From Paenibacillus sp. (GTDB lineage Bacteria > Bacillota > Bacilli > Paenibacillales > YIM-B00363), in contig NZ_JAPSKE010000012.1 of the NCBI RefSeq assembly GCF_031177825.1, positions 1-64,000 on the forward strand: 64,000 nt of DNA, given 5' to 3'. How positions within the stretch are numbered: the stretch's first letter is position 1; each line of letters starts with the position of its first letter. A program made the translations under genes and the position numbers. Shown here piece after piece: positions 1 to 6,676 of the stretch. The notes under the pieces were generated by a model. That model did not search any database and was not told the origin of the DNA. It worked only from the letters and a program-made list of their open reading frames with translations.

Positions 1-199
1 ATCTTAAAACGGAAAAGCTACACTTAGAAAGGCCGAAGACCTTCACCGAGACCCAACAGCATATTGCTGAGTATATCGCCTACTACAACTACGAACGTTT
101 CCAGAAAAAACTCGGCGACCGCTCCCCCGTGGAATACCGGGAAGCGATCGCCGCTTAACATACTCTTTTCTTACTGTCTACTTGACGGGGCTATGACCA
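1..199 (+). mobile_element. right end of an IS3-family insertion sequence (truncated by window edge)
   Basis: The 3' end of an OrfB transposase is followed by about 40 noncoding bases that end in TGACCA at 199, where an IS3-type right terminus (ending CA) would be expected. The left part lies outside the window, so target duplication cannot be checked. The element abuts the promoter region of the secreted protein at 254. Confidence 0.7.
3..158 (+). CDS. IS3-family transposase OrfB, C-terminal fragment
   Basis: The visible 51 residues are the C-terminal tail of an IS3/IS150-type DDE integrase. They include the family's YIAYYNYERFQKKLGDRSPV-like block, where a YN..R stretch is followed by SPVEYR just before the stop. 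The upstream catalytic D, D and E residues lie off the left edge, so activity cannot be judged. Only the family assignment is supported. Confidence 0.85.
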   Translation, partial: LKTEKLHLERPKTFTETQQHIAEYIAYYNYERFQKKLGDRSPVEYREAIAA

Positions 200-203
200 G
201 GAT

Positions 204-229
204 GTAGGTATATACTACCGGTTATTACC
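204..229 (+). promoter_or_regulatory. 26-bp element shared with 2760-2785
   Basis: A GTAGGTATATACTACC core, near-palindromic around GTATATAC, is followed by GGTTATTACC. The same 26 bases recur at 2760-2785 with three mismatches, again just upstream of a plus-strand small gene. It contains a TATACT hexamer that could serve as a -10. Whether it is a promoter, an operator or both is inferred. Confidence 0.55.
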
Positions 230-253
230 TACGTAGGAGAGGATTTTGTTTTT

Positions 254-1051
254 ATGAAAAAATGGGGGATTATCGCATCACTCGTTGCTGTCTCAGTCGT
301 ATCAGCTTCGATCGGTGCAACGGCTGCAACAGGAATTCAAGAAGTAAAGGCTTATTTGAACATGACATTGAACTTGAAACTTGCTGGTGACTCCTGGGCA
401 CCGCTTGACGGGTCTGGGAACCGAGTATATCCGATTACGTATAATGGAACGACTTACCTGCCTGTACGAGCCGTGGGAGAAGCGATGGGCGTAAATATCG
501 GGTTCGATACGGCCACCAACACCGTCTTGATCGGTGGGGGCGCAGCGTCTGGCACCACTGCCGGAGCTAGCTCCGTTTCGAAAGGCGTTGGGTACTCACG
601 CACGAATCCCGCTCCTCTCGGTACTGTTCTAAGCTTCAATGGCGAGCGAGTCCTAACCATTAATTTCGATGGCAAGATGTCCGTTTCTGAAGTAATTCGC
701 GGGGAAGAAGCATGGGAAATCATTCGAGAAGCCAACATGTACAATGATGAGCCTCCAGCGGGGCATGAATATCTTCTTGCGAAAATCAATATTGATGTGA
801 CGAAGACCGTAAAAGACGGTGCTGTCGCCGTTATTTCACCGGTGTGGTTCACATTAGTGTCAACAGCAGGGAAAGATTACGAGGACGGAAGCGCTTTTGG
901 TCTTGAGCCTAAGATTCGTGCCGCCCTCTACGAAGGTGCATCGCACACCGGATGGGCAAGTTTTATTGTTAAAACAGATGATCCGAGCCCGGCCATTACC
1001 TTCAACAGAGACGATGATGGGTCAGGTGGTATTTGGTTTAAGACGAATTAA
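254..1051 (+). CDS. secreted stalk-domain protein (copper-amine-oxidase-N-like) with DUF4352-like C-terminus
   Basis: This is a 265-residue protein. An N-terminal signal peptide (hydrophobic 6-24, cleavage likely after ATA) is followed by a stalk domain of the copper amine oxidase N-terminal type at about 35-95, with YNGTTYLPVRAVGEAMG as its hallmark. The C-terminal half begins YSRTNPAPLGT and resembles DUF4352/telokin-like beta domains. The start is set by GTAGGAGAGG ten bases upstream of ATG. It ends seven bases before a bidirectional terminator shared with the ligase. It is probably a cell-wall-exposed accessory protein; its ligand is unknown. Confidence 0.75.
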   Translation: MKKWGIIASLVAVSVVSASIGATAATGIQEVKAYLNMTLNLKLAGDSWAPLDGSGNRVYPITYNGTTYLPVRAVGEAMGVNIGFDTATNTVLIGGGAASGTTAGASSVSKGVGYSRTNPAPLGTVLSFNGERVLTINFDGKMSVSEVIRGEEAWEIIREANMYNDEPPAGHEYLLAKINIDVTKTVKDGAVAVISPVWFTLVSTAGKDYEDGSAFGLEPKIRAALYEGASHTGWASFIVKTDDPSPAITFNRDDDGSGGIWFKTN

Positions 1052-1057
1052 AATATA

Positions 1058-1090
1058 AAATCCCCCGCTGGCCGTTGTGCTGCGGGGGAT
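1058..1090. terminator. bidirectional terminator T1 of the repeated island family
   Basis: A hairpin with AATCCCCCGC and GCGGGGGATT arms lies exactly between two convergent stop codons (1051 and 1094). Its loop matches the hairpins at 2018-2058, 3396-3435 and 4275-4310 when read on the minus strand, so it belongs to one dispersed family. Confidence 0.8.
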
Positions 1091-1093
1091 TGC

Positions 1094-1951
1094 TTATGCC
1101 AGGAACTCCACAAATACCGGATCGCGCAACATGCCGAACCTCGTATAATTCCGGGTTTTCACTTTTGCTCGGAGCAACGGTTGGAGGTACACGAAGTCCT
1201 TGTGCGATCCTGATTCGATCAACTTCGCGACCTCGAAGAAAGCTTTCTTATGTGCCGGCGCTACGCCGAACTCGATGACACCGGCGGGTTGCAGACGATC
1301 TCCTACTGCGAGAGATACAAGCCACCCGAATTCGGATTTACGGTACCCTGTGATGACAACCTCCGCATAGGTCCAGTTGATGACCTTAAGCCATTTCGCG
1401 ACTCGTCGGCCGGTCGCGTATCTACTAGCCTTTTCCTTCGCGACGATGCCCTCCATCCCCCGCTCCTGTATCGAGCGGAACAAGGCTATCCCGCTCCCAT
1501 CAAAAATGGGGATAATCGAGATGTTCGGGTTCTGTACCTGAAGCCCGGCGAGGATTTCCTTACGCCTCATCAGCGGAAGCGAGCGGAGATCTTTGCCCCG
1601 CAGTTGTAGGATATCGAACACGATGAAGCTGACCGGGTTCGTTCGGGCCGCGGCTTGGATCCGCTCCGTTCTTCGCAGCTGGAAGCGCTCGTTCAACGCT
1701 TCAAACGAGATTGTCCCCGTCGCGGGATCGACCTGCGCGACTTCACCGTCAAGGATTACATCGTCCTCGAGTCCGGGAAGTAGCTCGGGATATTTCGTCG
1801 TCACTTCGTTATTGTGTCGGGTATATAGCCGGGTCCCGCCGTTTATGTGGGAATAGATCATACGGTGGCCGTCTATCTTCGGCTCGAAGATATGGTCGGA
1901 ACTGTCGAATGGTTCGTGAGCCGTCTCGAGCAGCATCGGAGAAATGAACAT
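1094..1951 (-). CDS. ATP-dependent DNA ligase (phage/YoqV-like)
   Basis: This 285-residue enzyme seals DNA nicks through a lysyl-AMP intermediate. Motif I is EPKIDGHR with the adenylated Lys25. Further motifs are DGEVAQVD near 70 (motif III), EGIVAKEK (motif IV) and KWLKVIN (motif V, with the second lysine of the usual KxK replaced). Residues 190-285 form an OB-like domain. There is no polymerase or nuclease domain, so this is a minimal ligase like those of SPbeta-type phages, not a full LigD. The start follows GCAGGTGATGCAAA. It lies in the prophage-derived island with no Ku gene beside it. Confidence 0.85.
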   Translation of the reverse strand: MFISPMLLETAHEPFDSSDHIFEPKIDGHRMIYSHINGGTRLYTRHNNEVTTKYPELLPGLEDDVILDGEVAQVDPATGTISFEALNERFQLRRTERIQAAARTNPVSFIVFDILQLRGKDLRSLPLMRRKEILAGLQVQNPNISIIPIFDGSGIALFRSIQERGMEGIVAKEKASRYATGRRVAKWLKVINWTYAEVVITGYRKSEFGWLVSLAVGDRLQPAGVIEFGVAPAHKKAFFEVAKLIESGSHKDFVYLQPLLRAKVKTRNYTRFGMLRDPVFVEFLA

Positions 1952-2017
1952 TTTGCATCACCTGCCTAACATTGTACCGCTCGTCGGTGAATGCGTTGAG
2001 TGGGAAGTCGAGGAAAA

Positions 2018-2058
2018 GAGAATCCCCCGTCAGCCATAACGGCCAGCGGGGAATTCTC
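2018..2058. terminator. terminator T2 of the repeated island family
   Basis: GAGAATCCCC and GGGGAATTCTC arms enclose a loop containing GGCCAGC, the same core as T1, T3 and T4. It lies downstream of the minus-strand gene ending at 2097 and upstream of the ligase gene. Confidence 0.75.
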
Positions 2059-2096
2059 ATTTGCTACTGTAAGATACTACCCGCAGCAATGCGAGA

Positions 2097-2561
2097 TCAT
2101 AACGGGTAGGGTGTAACCTTAACTGAAAATTGGTGATTGGGAGAGAAATCAAACGGTGTACGTGGAGACACTACTAGGTACAATTTATCGCCAGGCCCAA
2201 CCGGGGTTGTGTGGCCGATGTCCGTTCCACCAGGACCGTTATCTCCGATAGCAATCCCACTAGTAGTATAATTTATAGAGGCAATATATTTAATAAAATA
2301 TAGATCGTAGTTGTAGCCAGGGGGGCAATTCAATTCAAAAAAAGCTCCGTCATAAGTTTTTCCTGATGTATTTTCCCATACAAACCAATCAATGTCTGTG
2401 GAGTCATAGATGGTGTGATAGTTTGTTCCGAAGGGTACAAGCGGGATAGCAGTTTCCATGGAATTCGCTTCATTATCAGCTGCAAGAGCTGATTGCGTTG
2501 TAGCAAACATGCTAACGGTGAGCAAACTTGCCACTAAAAGCTTTCTGATTTTGGACATCAT
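2097..2561 (-). CDS. secreted PPC-domain-like small protein
   Basis: A signal peptide (KIRKLLVASLLTVSMFATTQ, cleaved near ALA-AD) precedes about 125 residues that read like a bacterial pre-peptidase C-terminal domain: DSTDIDWFVWENTSGKTYD, then a YDLYFIKY strand and GPGDKLYLVVSP. Such beta domains occur on secreted enzymes, but here it stands alone. The start was placed at the ATG preceded by GGGAGAG; a second ATG three bases later is equally possible. It is probably a moron-type cargo gene, and its function is unknown. Confidence 0.6.
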   Translation of the reverse strand: MMSKIRKLLVASLLTVSMFATTQSALAADNEANSMETAIPLVPFGTNYHTIYDSTDIDWFVWENTSGKTYDGAFFELNCPPGYNYDLYFIKYIASINYTTSGIAIGDNGPGGTDIGHTTPVGPGDKLYLVVSPRTPFDFSPNHQFSVKVTPYPL

Positions 2562-2759
2562 TATCTCTCCCACTAGTTATTGGGACTGGCCAGTCGCCTA
2601 CAATAAATCTATCATTTAACCCAAAATATTACAAGGAAAAAGATTCCACAAAGGGATATTTACATCTTCATTAGGGTGCAGTTTGTTTAGGATTACTTGG
2701 TATCAGGCGTTGTGTAAGGAACGAGTGTTCTGTAAAGAAACCCTTCCCGCTCCTGCTTC

Positions 2760-2785
2760 GTAGGTGTATACTACCAGTGATTACC
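2760..2785 (+). promoter_or_regulatory. second copy of the 26-bp element
   Basis: It matches 204-229 at 23 of 26 positions, including GTATACTACC and ATTACC, and lies 19 bases upstream of the zinc-ribbon gene. Recurrence in front of two unrelated genes suggests a shared promoter or operator. Confidence 0.55.
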
Positions 2786-2804
2786 ACCGGAAGGGGCTGC
2801 GGTC

Positions 2805-3392
2805 ATGGCAGTGTATTACGTTTGTCCGACATGCCAAGCGAAGAATGAAGAACAGCGAAGCTATTGCGATAAATGCGGTCATTGGCTGCTCAGCACAGCC
2901 TACCCCGCGAAGAGGATCGACACGAAGAAGCGTGCGAAGAAGGCCTTCGGCGGTGGTTCAATAATTGCTCTTCTCTTCATCGGTGCCGTGTTCTATTTCG
3001 GCTTTGTAGAGCAAGGGGCGACTCCGACATTTTCGCCGGGGACATATAGTTTCGAGAAAATGGAGATTGGGGAGCAGTACACCATATCTCAGTTTGTTGT
3101 TGATCCGAAGAGGCCATCAGCAACGGCCGACTTAACAGCCGTCAACGAGTCTCGAGATCCTATAGAGGTTAAAGCGGTGTTTTACGATGAGGCTGACAAC
3201 CGTGTCGGGGTGGCCTCTACGATCATTACCAACGCCATAGCGAAGGGGCAAACGACTACGATCTCCCTCGATTTCGAAGAGGCGACCGGCTTAGATAAGC
3301 TCCGGCAGGTTCGCATCGAGGTAAATCCCCTGTCCCCTCTAATGTTGCTCGATCGGATGGGCGACAAGCTGAACAATGTGAATCCTCAATAA
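2805..3392 (+). CDS. zinc-ribbon membrane protein with FxLYD-like extracellular domain
   Basis: This is a 195-residue protein. An N-terminal zinc ribbon (CPTCQ at 8-12 and CDKCG at 24-28) is followed by a basic linker, one transmembrane helix at about 51-70, and an extracytoplasmic beta domain at 85-190 (AVNESRDPIEVKAVFYDEAD) resembling FxLYD/DUF4352 sandwiches. The layout, with a cytoplasmic zinc finger, one membrane span and an outside domain, is common in Firmicutes proteins of unknown role. Its stop is four bases before terminator T3. Confidence 0.65.
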   Translation: MAVYYVCPTCQAKNEEQRSYCDKCGHWLLSTAYPAKRIDTKKRAKKAFGGGSIIALLFIGAVFYFGFVEQGATPTFSPGTYSFEKMEIGEQYTISQFVVDPKRPSATADLTAVNESRDPIEVKAVFYDEADNRVGVASTIITNAIAKGQTTTISLDFEEATGLDKLRQVRIEVNPLSPLMLLDRMGDKLNNVNPQ

Positions 3393-3395
3393 CGC

Positions 3396-3435
3396 AAAAA
3401 TCCCCCGCCAGCCAACACGGCCAGCGGGGGATTCG
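3396..3435. terminator. bidirectional terminator T3 of the repeated island family
   Basis: AAAAATCCCCCGC and GCGGGGGATT form a strong stem between the convergent stops at 3392 and 3438. It is the best-conserved member of the family, with loop CAGCCAACACGGCCA. Confidence 0.85.
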
Positions 3436-3437
3436 TC

Positions 3438-3641
3438 TTATTTCCGGTATTCGATTAAATCCGCGACATCCTCGATTTCGAGCGCCTGCATGACTTTCTC
3501 CAAATTTTCAGGCGACCAATGCTTCGCCTTGTTCTTCGCCATGTCGTCAACCGTGTTCCAGCGAATGCCGGTCATCTCGCTCAGTTGACGTGTATTGACG
3601 CCCTTCATTGCCATGGCCTGGTCCAACTTAAGCATCAACAT
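3438..3641 (-). CDS. small Xre/Cro-type helix-turn-helix regulator
   Basis: This 67-residue protein is a single HTH domain: MAMKGVNTRQLSEMTGIRWN holds the recognition helix, followed by LEKVMQALEIEDVADLIEY. It is the short YozG/Cro-like Xre form with no effector domain. The start follows GAGGTGATGGGGG. It is divergent from the small gene at 3753, and the gap is packed with CAACGA/TCGTTG inverted repeats overlapping both promoters, so it probably represses itself and its neighbour. Confidence 0.8.
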   Translation of the reverse strand: MLMLKLDQAMAMKGVNTRQLSEMTGIRWNTVDDMAKNKAKHWSPENLEKVMQALEIEDVADLIEYRK

Positions 3642-3660
3642 CCCCCATCACCTCATGAAC

Positions 3661-3727
3661 ATAATACAACGAATCTCGATTAAATTCAACTATTTTCGTT
3701 GATATTCAACGATATTCGTTGTATAAT
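3661..3727. promoter_or_regulatory. divergent promoters overlapped by an Xre-type operator array
   Basis: The plus-strand promoter is TTGATA (3699-3704), 17 bp, TATAAT (3722-3727). The minus-strand promoter is TTGAAT (3689-3684), 17 bp, TATTAT (3666-3661). Two overlapping palindromes, TCGTTGATATTCAACGA (3696-3712) and CAACGATATTCGTTG (3707-3721), cover the plus -35 to -10. TACAACGAAT (3665-3674) covers the minus -10 and is the inverted mate of ATTCGTTGTA (3714-3723). Confidence 0.75.
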
Positions 3728-3752
3728 AAAGTCATAAGGAGGTGAGACACAA

Positions 3753-3965
3753 ATGGATAAGCTGACAGCTAGCGCATTTGAAAAAATGCAAAAAAGAGAA
3801 CACTCCCTGCGAGTGTTGCGCGACCGGGTGGGACTGGGGCGCATAACTCGGGAAGTGTTCCGGACTGAATGCTTGAAGGTCATCGAGAGGTACCAACTCT
3901 CTGATGACGAGCAACGCGCTTACGACCTGTACAACCAAGTACAGAAACAACGTAAACGCAGGTAA
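3753..3965 (+). CDS. small helical protein of unknown function under the Xre switch
   Basis: This 70-residue, highly charged and apparently all-helical protein ends in KQRKRR. It has a perfect ribosome binding site (AAGGAGGTGA) and its own consensus promoter within the operator array, so expression is likely strong when derepressed. No domain was recognised. Its position opposite a lone Xre regulator is where an anti-repressor, toxin or excisionase-like protein would sit, but nothing in the sequence singles out one of these. Confidence 0.65.
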   Translation: MDKLTASAFEKMQKREHSLRVLRDRVGLGRITREVFRTECLKVIERYQLSDDEQRAYDLYNQVQKQRKRR

Positions 3966-3972
3966 TACGGTT

Positions 3973-3994
3973 GGAGGGGGTTGCCGCCCCCTCC
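3973..3994 (+). terminator. GC-rich hairpin after the small helical gene
   Basis: GGAGGGGG and CCCCCTCC arms with loop TTGCCG start eight bases after the stop at 3965. No T-run follows, so it may be a weak terminator or an RNA-stabilising stem. Confidence 0.45.
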
Positions 3995-4043
3995 TCCTTA
4001 CATTAACATATACGCGGGTAATAATGAAGGGTTGGCGATAGCT

Positions 4044-4274
4044 GTGAATGGATTAAAGCAGTTAAAGCATCTTGATTATGCGGTTTACGGGAACGTGATC
4101 GTTCCGTTACTAATGTTCGATACTGAAGTGTGGTTCCGTATAGACGATGACTGCGAGGCTGGGAAGTGTCGGGTCGTATGCCGTCCACGGCGGTTTGGTA
4201 AACGGCATGGGAGGAATGCCCGGACGTATTCTCTGACGGAAAAACCTTCGACCTTTTCGGAGGATGAATATTGA
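4044..4274 (+). CDS. possible small hypothetical protein
   Basis: An open frame of about 76 codons from a GTG reads NGLKQLKHLDYAVYGN, then LLMFDTEVWFRIDDDC and a basic stretch. No family was recognised and the ribosome binding site is poor. The main support is position: the stop falls just before terminator T4, as genuine stops do for T1 and T3. The frame is open further upstream to 3981, through the preceding hairpin. It may be spurious. Confidence 0.3.
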   Translation: MNGLKQLKHLDYAVYGNVIVPLLMFDTEVWFRIDDDCEAGKCRVVCRPRRFGKRHGRNARTYSLTEKPSTFSEDEY

Positions 4275-4310
4275 TAATCCCCGCCAGTGACGACGACCAG
4301 CGGGGATTCA
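4275..4310. terminator. bidirectional terminator T4 of the repeated island family
   Basis: AATCCCCGC and GCGGGGATT arms with a loop containing GACCA. It fills the gap between the plus-strand ORF stop at 4274 and the holin stop at 4312. Confidence 0.75.
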
Positions 4311-4311
4311 T

Positions 4312-4557
4312 TTAATCGCGCTTCTCCACGGTGTTCTTCACGCCTGAGTACGCGCCGATCGCGGACAGTCCCATCACGAGGCCGACGAGGATCGCCTGCG
4401 GCGGATCTTCAGGGGCGACGTAGATAAACCCACCCGCGAGCCCGAGAACGAGCGCCACGGCGGGCAGCAGGCGTACACCGACGCCCATTTTGCCGGCGAG
4501 CCCGACAAGCGCGATGATGATCGGAATGAGTGCGATGTCGTAAGCGGTATATTCCAT
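4312..4557 (-). CDS. phage holin-like membrane protein
   Basis: This 81-residue protein has three hydrophobic segments (about 8-27, 29-48 and 54-72) and a charged tail KNTVEKRD, the size and shape of a small phage holin. It is the last gene of a minus-strand lysis cassette (XkdX stub, XhlA, GH25 endolysin, small ORF, holin). The start follows GAGGAGGAAAAGTAAG, which overlaps the end of the preceding ORF. Holin function is inferred from context and topology. Confidence 0.7.
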   Translation of the reverse strand: MEYTAYDIALIPIIIALVGLAGKMGVGVRLLPAVALVLGLAGGFIYVAPEDPPQAILVGLVMGLSAIGAYSGVKNTVEKRD

Positions 4558-4558
4558 C

Positions 4559-4696
4559 TTACTTTTCCTCCTCGATTTCGAATGTCATAATGCGGGAGAA
4601 CTTCTCGTCGATGTAGACGGCCACGGCGGCGACTCCTTCGTGAACAGCCAATAACTCGGTGCGGATATTGACCGCCAGCCCTTTCGCGTTCGCCAT
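4559..4696 (-). CDS. 45-residue ORF inside the lysis cassette
   Basis: This short gene lies between the endolysin and the holin. It starts at ATG (GAAGGGAG upstream) and ends one base before the holin start, so it is almost certainly cotranslated with it. The product reads MANAKGLAVNIRTELLAVHE and ends in FEIEEEK. It is soluble and acidic at its C-terminus, with no recognised family. The tight packing with phage genes on both sides supports it as a real gene. Confidence 0.55.
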   Translation of the reverse strand: MANAKGLAVNIRTELLAVHEGVAAVAVYIDEKFSRIMTFEIEEEK

Positions 4697-4699
4697 CGG

Positions 4700-5491
4700 C
4701 TACTTCGCTCCCTTCGTCGTAAGTACAACGTTTGCGCCATCCCATCCCACTTCTGCCCCGAACAGTTCAGCGATCAAGCGGATCGGCACGTGCGCTCGAG
4801 CCTCGATAATGTACCCGCCACCGATTCGCTCGCCATTCAAAAGCACGCCGCAGGCACCCTCCACGGCCGGCAGCTGCTTCGCATTCCAGTTTGCGAAGAA
4901 GTCCGGCTCCATCACGTTCACGTCGAGCCGGCCATTGTACGGCAGGCCGTCGTTGTCGCTTGTGTACTGGAACGCCGCCCAGTTGCCCCAGACGCCGTTG
5001 TCGCCTGGCGTCTTCACGCCGTAGTGCGCGATCCAGACCGGCCACGGCCGGAGCTCCGGTCCGAGGTACGACTTCGCAAAATGCGTGTACGTGTAGACGA
5101 TTGGCGTCTCGCCAGTCAGCCGCTCGATCTCCTCGAGCCACTTCTTGGAGAAGAACGTGATCTGCTCCCGATTGTACTTACCTTCGTTCGTCTCGATGTC
5201 GAGCGCGAAAGGCAGATCGTGCGGCAGATCCTTCGTCGCTTTCAGCAAGTTCTCGACTTCTTTGCGCGGGTCGTTATACGGCCGGGCGTAGTGGTAGAAA
5301 CCGATTCTCAGTCCCGCGCGGCGCGCGCCGGAGTAGTGCTCCTTCAGTTTCATATCGATATACGTGACGCCCTCCGTCGCCTTGATGTAAACGAACTGGA
5401 CGCCCGCGGCGCGCATCGCCATCCAATCGATCGCGCCCTGGTGCCGACTGACGTCGATGCCCTTGATATGCTTGTCCGTTCTGGTTTGCAT
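4700..5491 (-). CDS. GH25 endolysin (lysozyme) with C-terminal stalk domain
   Basis: This 263-residue muramidase cleaves the MurNAc-GlcNAc bond. The GH25 catalytic core spans 8-205: GIDVSRHQG with Asp13, KATEG, FYHYARP, FALDIE with Asp98 and catalytic Glu100, then WIAHYG and AAFQYTSD. There is no signal peptide, as expected for a holin-dependent phage lysin. Residues 212-263 form a copper-amine-oxidase-like stalk domain (AHVPIRLIAELFGAEVGWD), presumably the wall-binding module. The start overlaps the XhlA stop by one base. Confidence 0.9.
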   Translation of the reverse strand: MQTRTDKHIKGIDVSRHQGAIDWMAMRAAGVQFVYIKATEGVTYIDMKLKEHYSGARRAGLRIGFYHYARPYNDPRKEVENLLKATKDLPHDLPFALDIETNEGKYNREQITFFSKKWLEEIERLTGETPIVYTYTHFAKSYLGPELRPWPVWIAHYGVKTPGDNGVWGNWAAFQYTSDNDGLPYNGRLDVNVMEPDFFANWNAKQLPAVEGACGVLLNGERIGGGYIIEARAHVPIRLIAELFGAEVGWDGANVVLTTKGAK

Positions 5492-5793
5492 TACGCTCCT
5501 CCTCCCTGCCCGTCCAACCTGTTAAGTCGGTGATGGGCTTGTTTTGCAGATTCTTCTAGCCTTGTTACCCGTTCCGTGAGAGCGTCAAAGCGCTGCCCCT
5601 GCGCTCGTTGCTCGATTCGAACGTCGTCGATCCCGCGCTTGATGTACTCCATGTCGGCGTGCAATCGAGCATCTTTGCTTGCTTCGGCAACCGTCTCCTG
5701 CCGAATGGAACGGGATCGCCCCATCCATCCAAGTACAATGCCAGAAATGCCAGCGGCCGCCCCTACGACCACCGCGATCGATCCCGCATCCAT
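5491..5793 (-). CDS. phage XhlA/BhlA-type hemolysin-like protein
   Basis: This 100-residue protein has an N-terminal transmembrane helix (about 5-24) followed by a coiled coil (IKRGIDDVRIEQRAQGQRFD and the heptads after it) and a glycine-rich tail. This is the layout of XhlA/BhlA proteins that accompany endolysins in PBSX-like phages and help permeabilise the membrane. It is translationally coupled to the endolysin. Confidence 0.75.
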   Translation of the reverse strand: MDAGSIAVVVGAAAGISGIVLGWMGRSRSIRQETVAEASKDARLHADMEYIKRGIDDVRIEQRAQGQRFDALTERVTRLEESAKQAHHRLNRLDGQGGGA

Positions 5794-5817
5794 ATATCCA
5801 CCCCGCCCCTATCAAAT

Positions 5818-5843
5818 AAAAAGCCCCGGTCGGCTCGGGGCTA
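5818..5843 (-). terminator. rho-independent terminator after the XkdX stub
   Basis: On the minus strand GCCCCG and CGGGGC arms are followed by TTTTT. The stem overlaps the stop codon of the XkdX remnant. It originally closed the phage tail-gene transcript ahead of xhlA. Confidence 0.75.
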
Positions 5844-5954
5844 CGCTGCATATGGATCGCCAGTGATGAGCTCATATTCTTCAGGCGTGATCTTGTTGTA
5901 TTGGACATACCGTGCGACCTGCTCCTTCGTAGCCCAGCCTTTGTCGTAATACGT
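5841..5954 (-). pseudogene. XkdX family protein, 5'-truncated
   Basis: The minus strand encodes 37 residues, TYYDKGWATKEQVARYVQYN then KITPEEYELITGDPYAA and a stop. This is the near-complete body of the small PBSX-type tail protein XkdX. About ten N-terminal codons and the start are missing: an in-frame TAG stands directly upstream at 5957-5955. The break coincides with the start of the repressor remnant on the other strand, so one deletion removed the 5' ends of both genes. Confidence 0.7.
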
Positions 5955-6122
5955 CTAAGAGAATTAGCGGACAAGCTTAAAAATAAATCTCTGGATTACC
6001 TTCTCGGTCTTGAAGTCGACACGATCGCCGCGCACCACGAAGAAGAGGACTGGACAGAAGAAGAAATCGAAGAGATCGAACGCTTCAAGGAGTTCGTCCG
6101 TTCGAAGCGGCAGAATAGTTAA
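5955..6122 (+). pseudogene. phage repressor, N-terminal HTH deleted
   Basis: The frame encodes RELADKLKNKSLDYLLGLE, the stretch that closes the HTH domain of phage CI-like repressors, then an acidic helix DWTEEEIEEIERFKEFVRSK typical of their C-termini. The DNA-binding N-terminus (roughly 40 residues) and start codon are absent. The upstream frame is antisense XkdX sequence. It lies directly ahead of ImmA, as an intact repressor would. Confidence 0.65.
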
Positions 6123-6139
6123 TTTGGAGCTGACGCCAT

Positions 6140-6604
6140 TTGCCTTACGAGAGATTATTGAAGGATGCGGAAGAGGGGCAAGTCGACGTTTACGAAAAGA
6201 ATATAAAGGGGAATATTAAAGGGCTATATTCAAATAACATCATCTGGATCAATCGGAATATCACGACCGCAGCTGAGAAGACGTGTATATTAGCTGAGGA
6301 ACTTGGGCACCATCATACAACCGTCGGCGACATATTGGACCAGACCAAAGTTACGAACCGAAAGCAGGAACGTCGAGCACGGTCCTGGGCGTATGACAAG
6401 CTTGTACCCCTATCCGCGATCATCGAAGCACATAAAGCAGGTGTAAAGAGTCGGCACGAATTCGCAGAGCGACTTCAAATCACTGAGGAATTTTTAGCAG
6501 CAGCAATCGAATGGTACCAAGAAAAGTATGGACTTTTTATCCGTTATCAAGGATCAACCATATATTTCGAACCGCTCGTGGTCTTGGAATTGTTCGAATC
6601 ATAA
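6140..6604 (+). CDS. ImmA/IrrE-family metallopeptidase
   Basis: This 154-residue protein belongs to the family of ImmA proteases that cleave phage or ICE repressors after DNA damage. The zinc site is in CILAEELGHHHTT, the phage variant with Glu where the first His of HExxH is usual, followed by acidic residues downstream and KQERRARSWAYDKL. It begins with TTG behind TTGGAG and sits between the repressor remnant and the integrase. Its substrate, the repressor, is broken, so it is probably orphaned. Confidence 0.8.
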   Translation: MPYERLLKDAEEGQVDVYEKNIKGNIKGLYSNNIIWINRNITTAAEKTCILAEELGHHHTTVGDILDQTKVTNRKQERRARSWAYDKLVPLSAIIEAHKAGVKSRHEFAERLQITEEFLAAAIEWYQEKYGLFIRYQGSTIYFEPLVVLELFES

Positions 6605-6676
6605 TTCCTTTACCAGCCGCGAGGCTGTTTTCTTATAGCATTAAACCGAACATATGTTTTGAATGGAGGAAAGGAA

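Noticed and set aside
1058-4310. CRISPR-like array formed by the repeated hairpins
   Set aside because: The repeats are about 1 kb apart with genes between them, palindromic and at stop codons. They are terminators.
4003-4311. 102-codon minus-strand frame
   Set aside because: It runs through terminator T4 and has no domain. The plus-strand frame fits the terminator position better.
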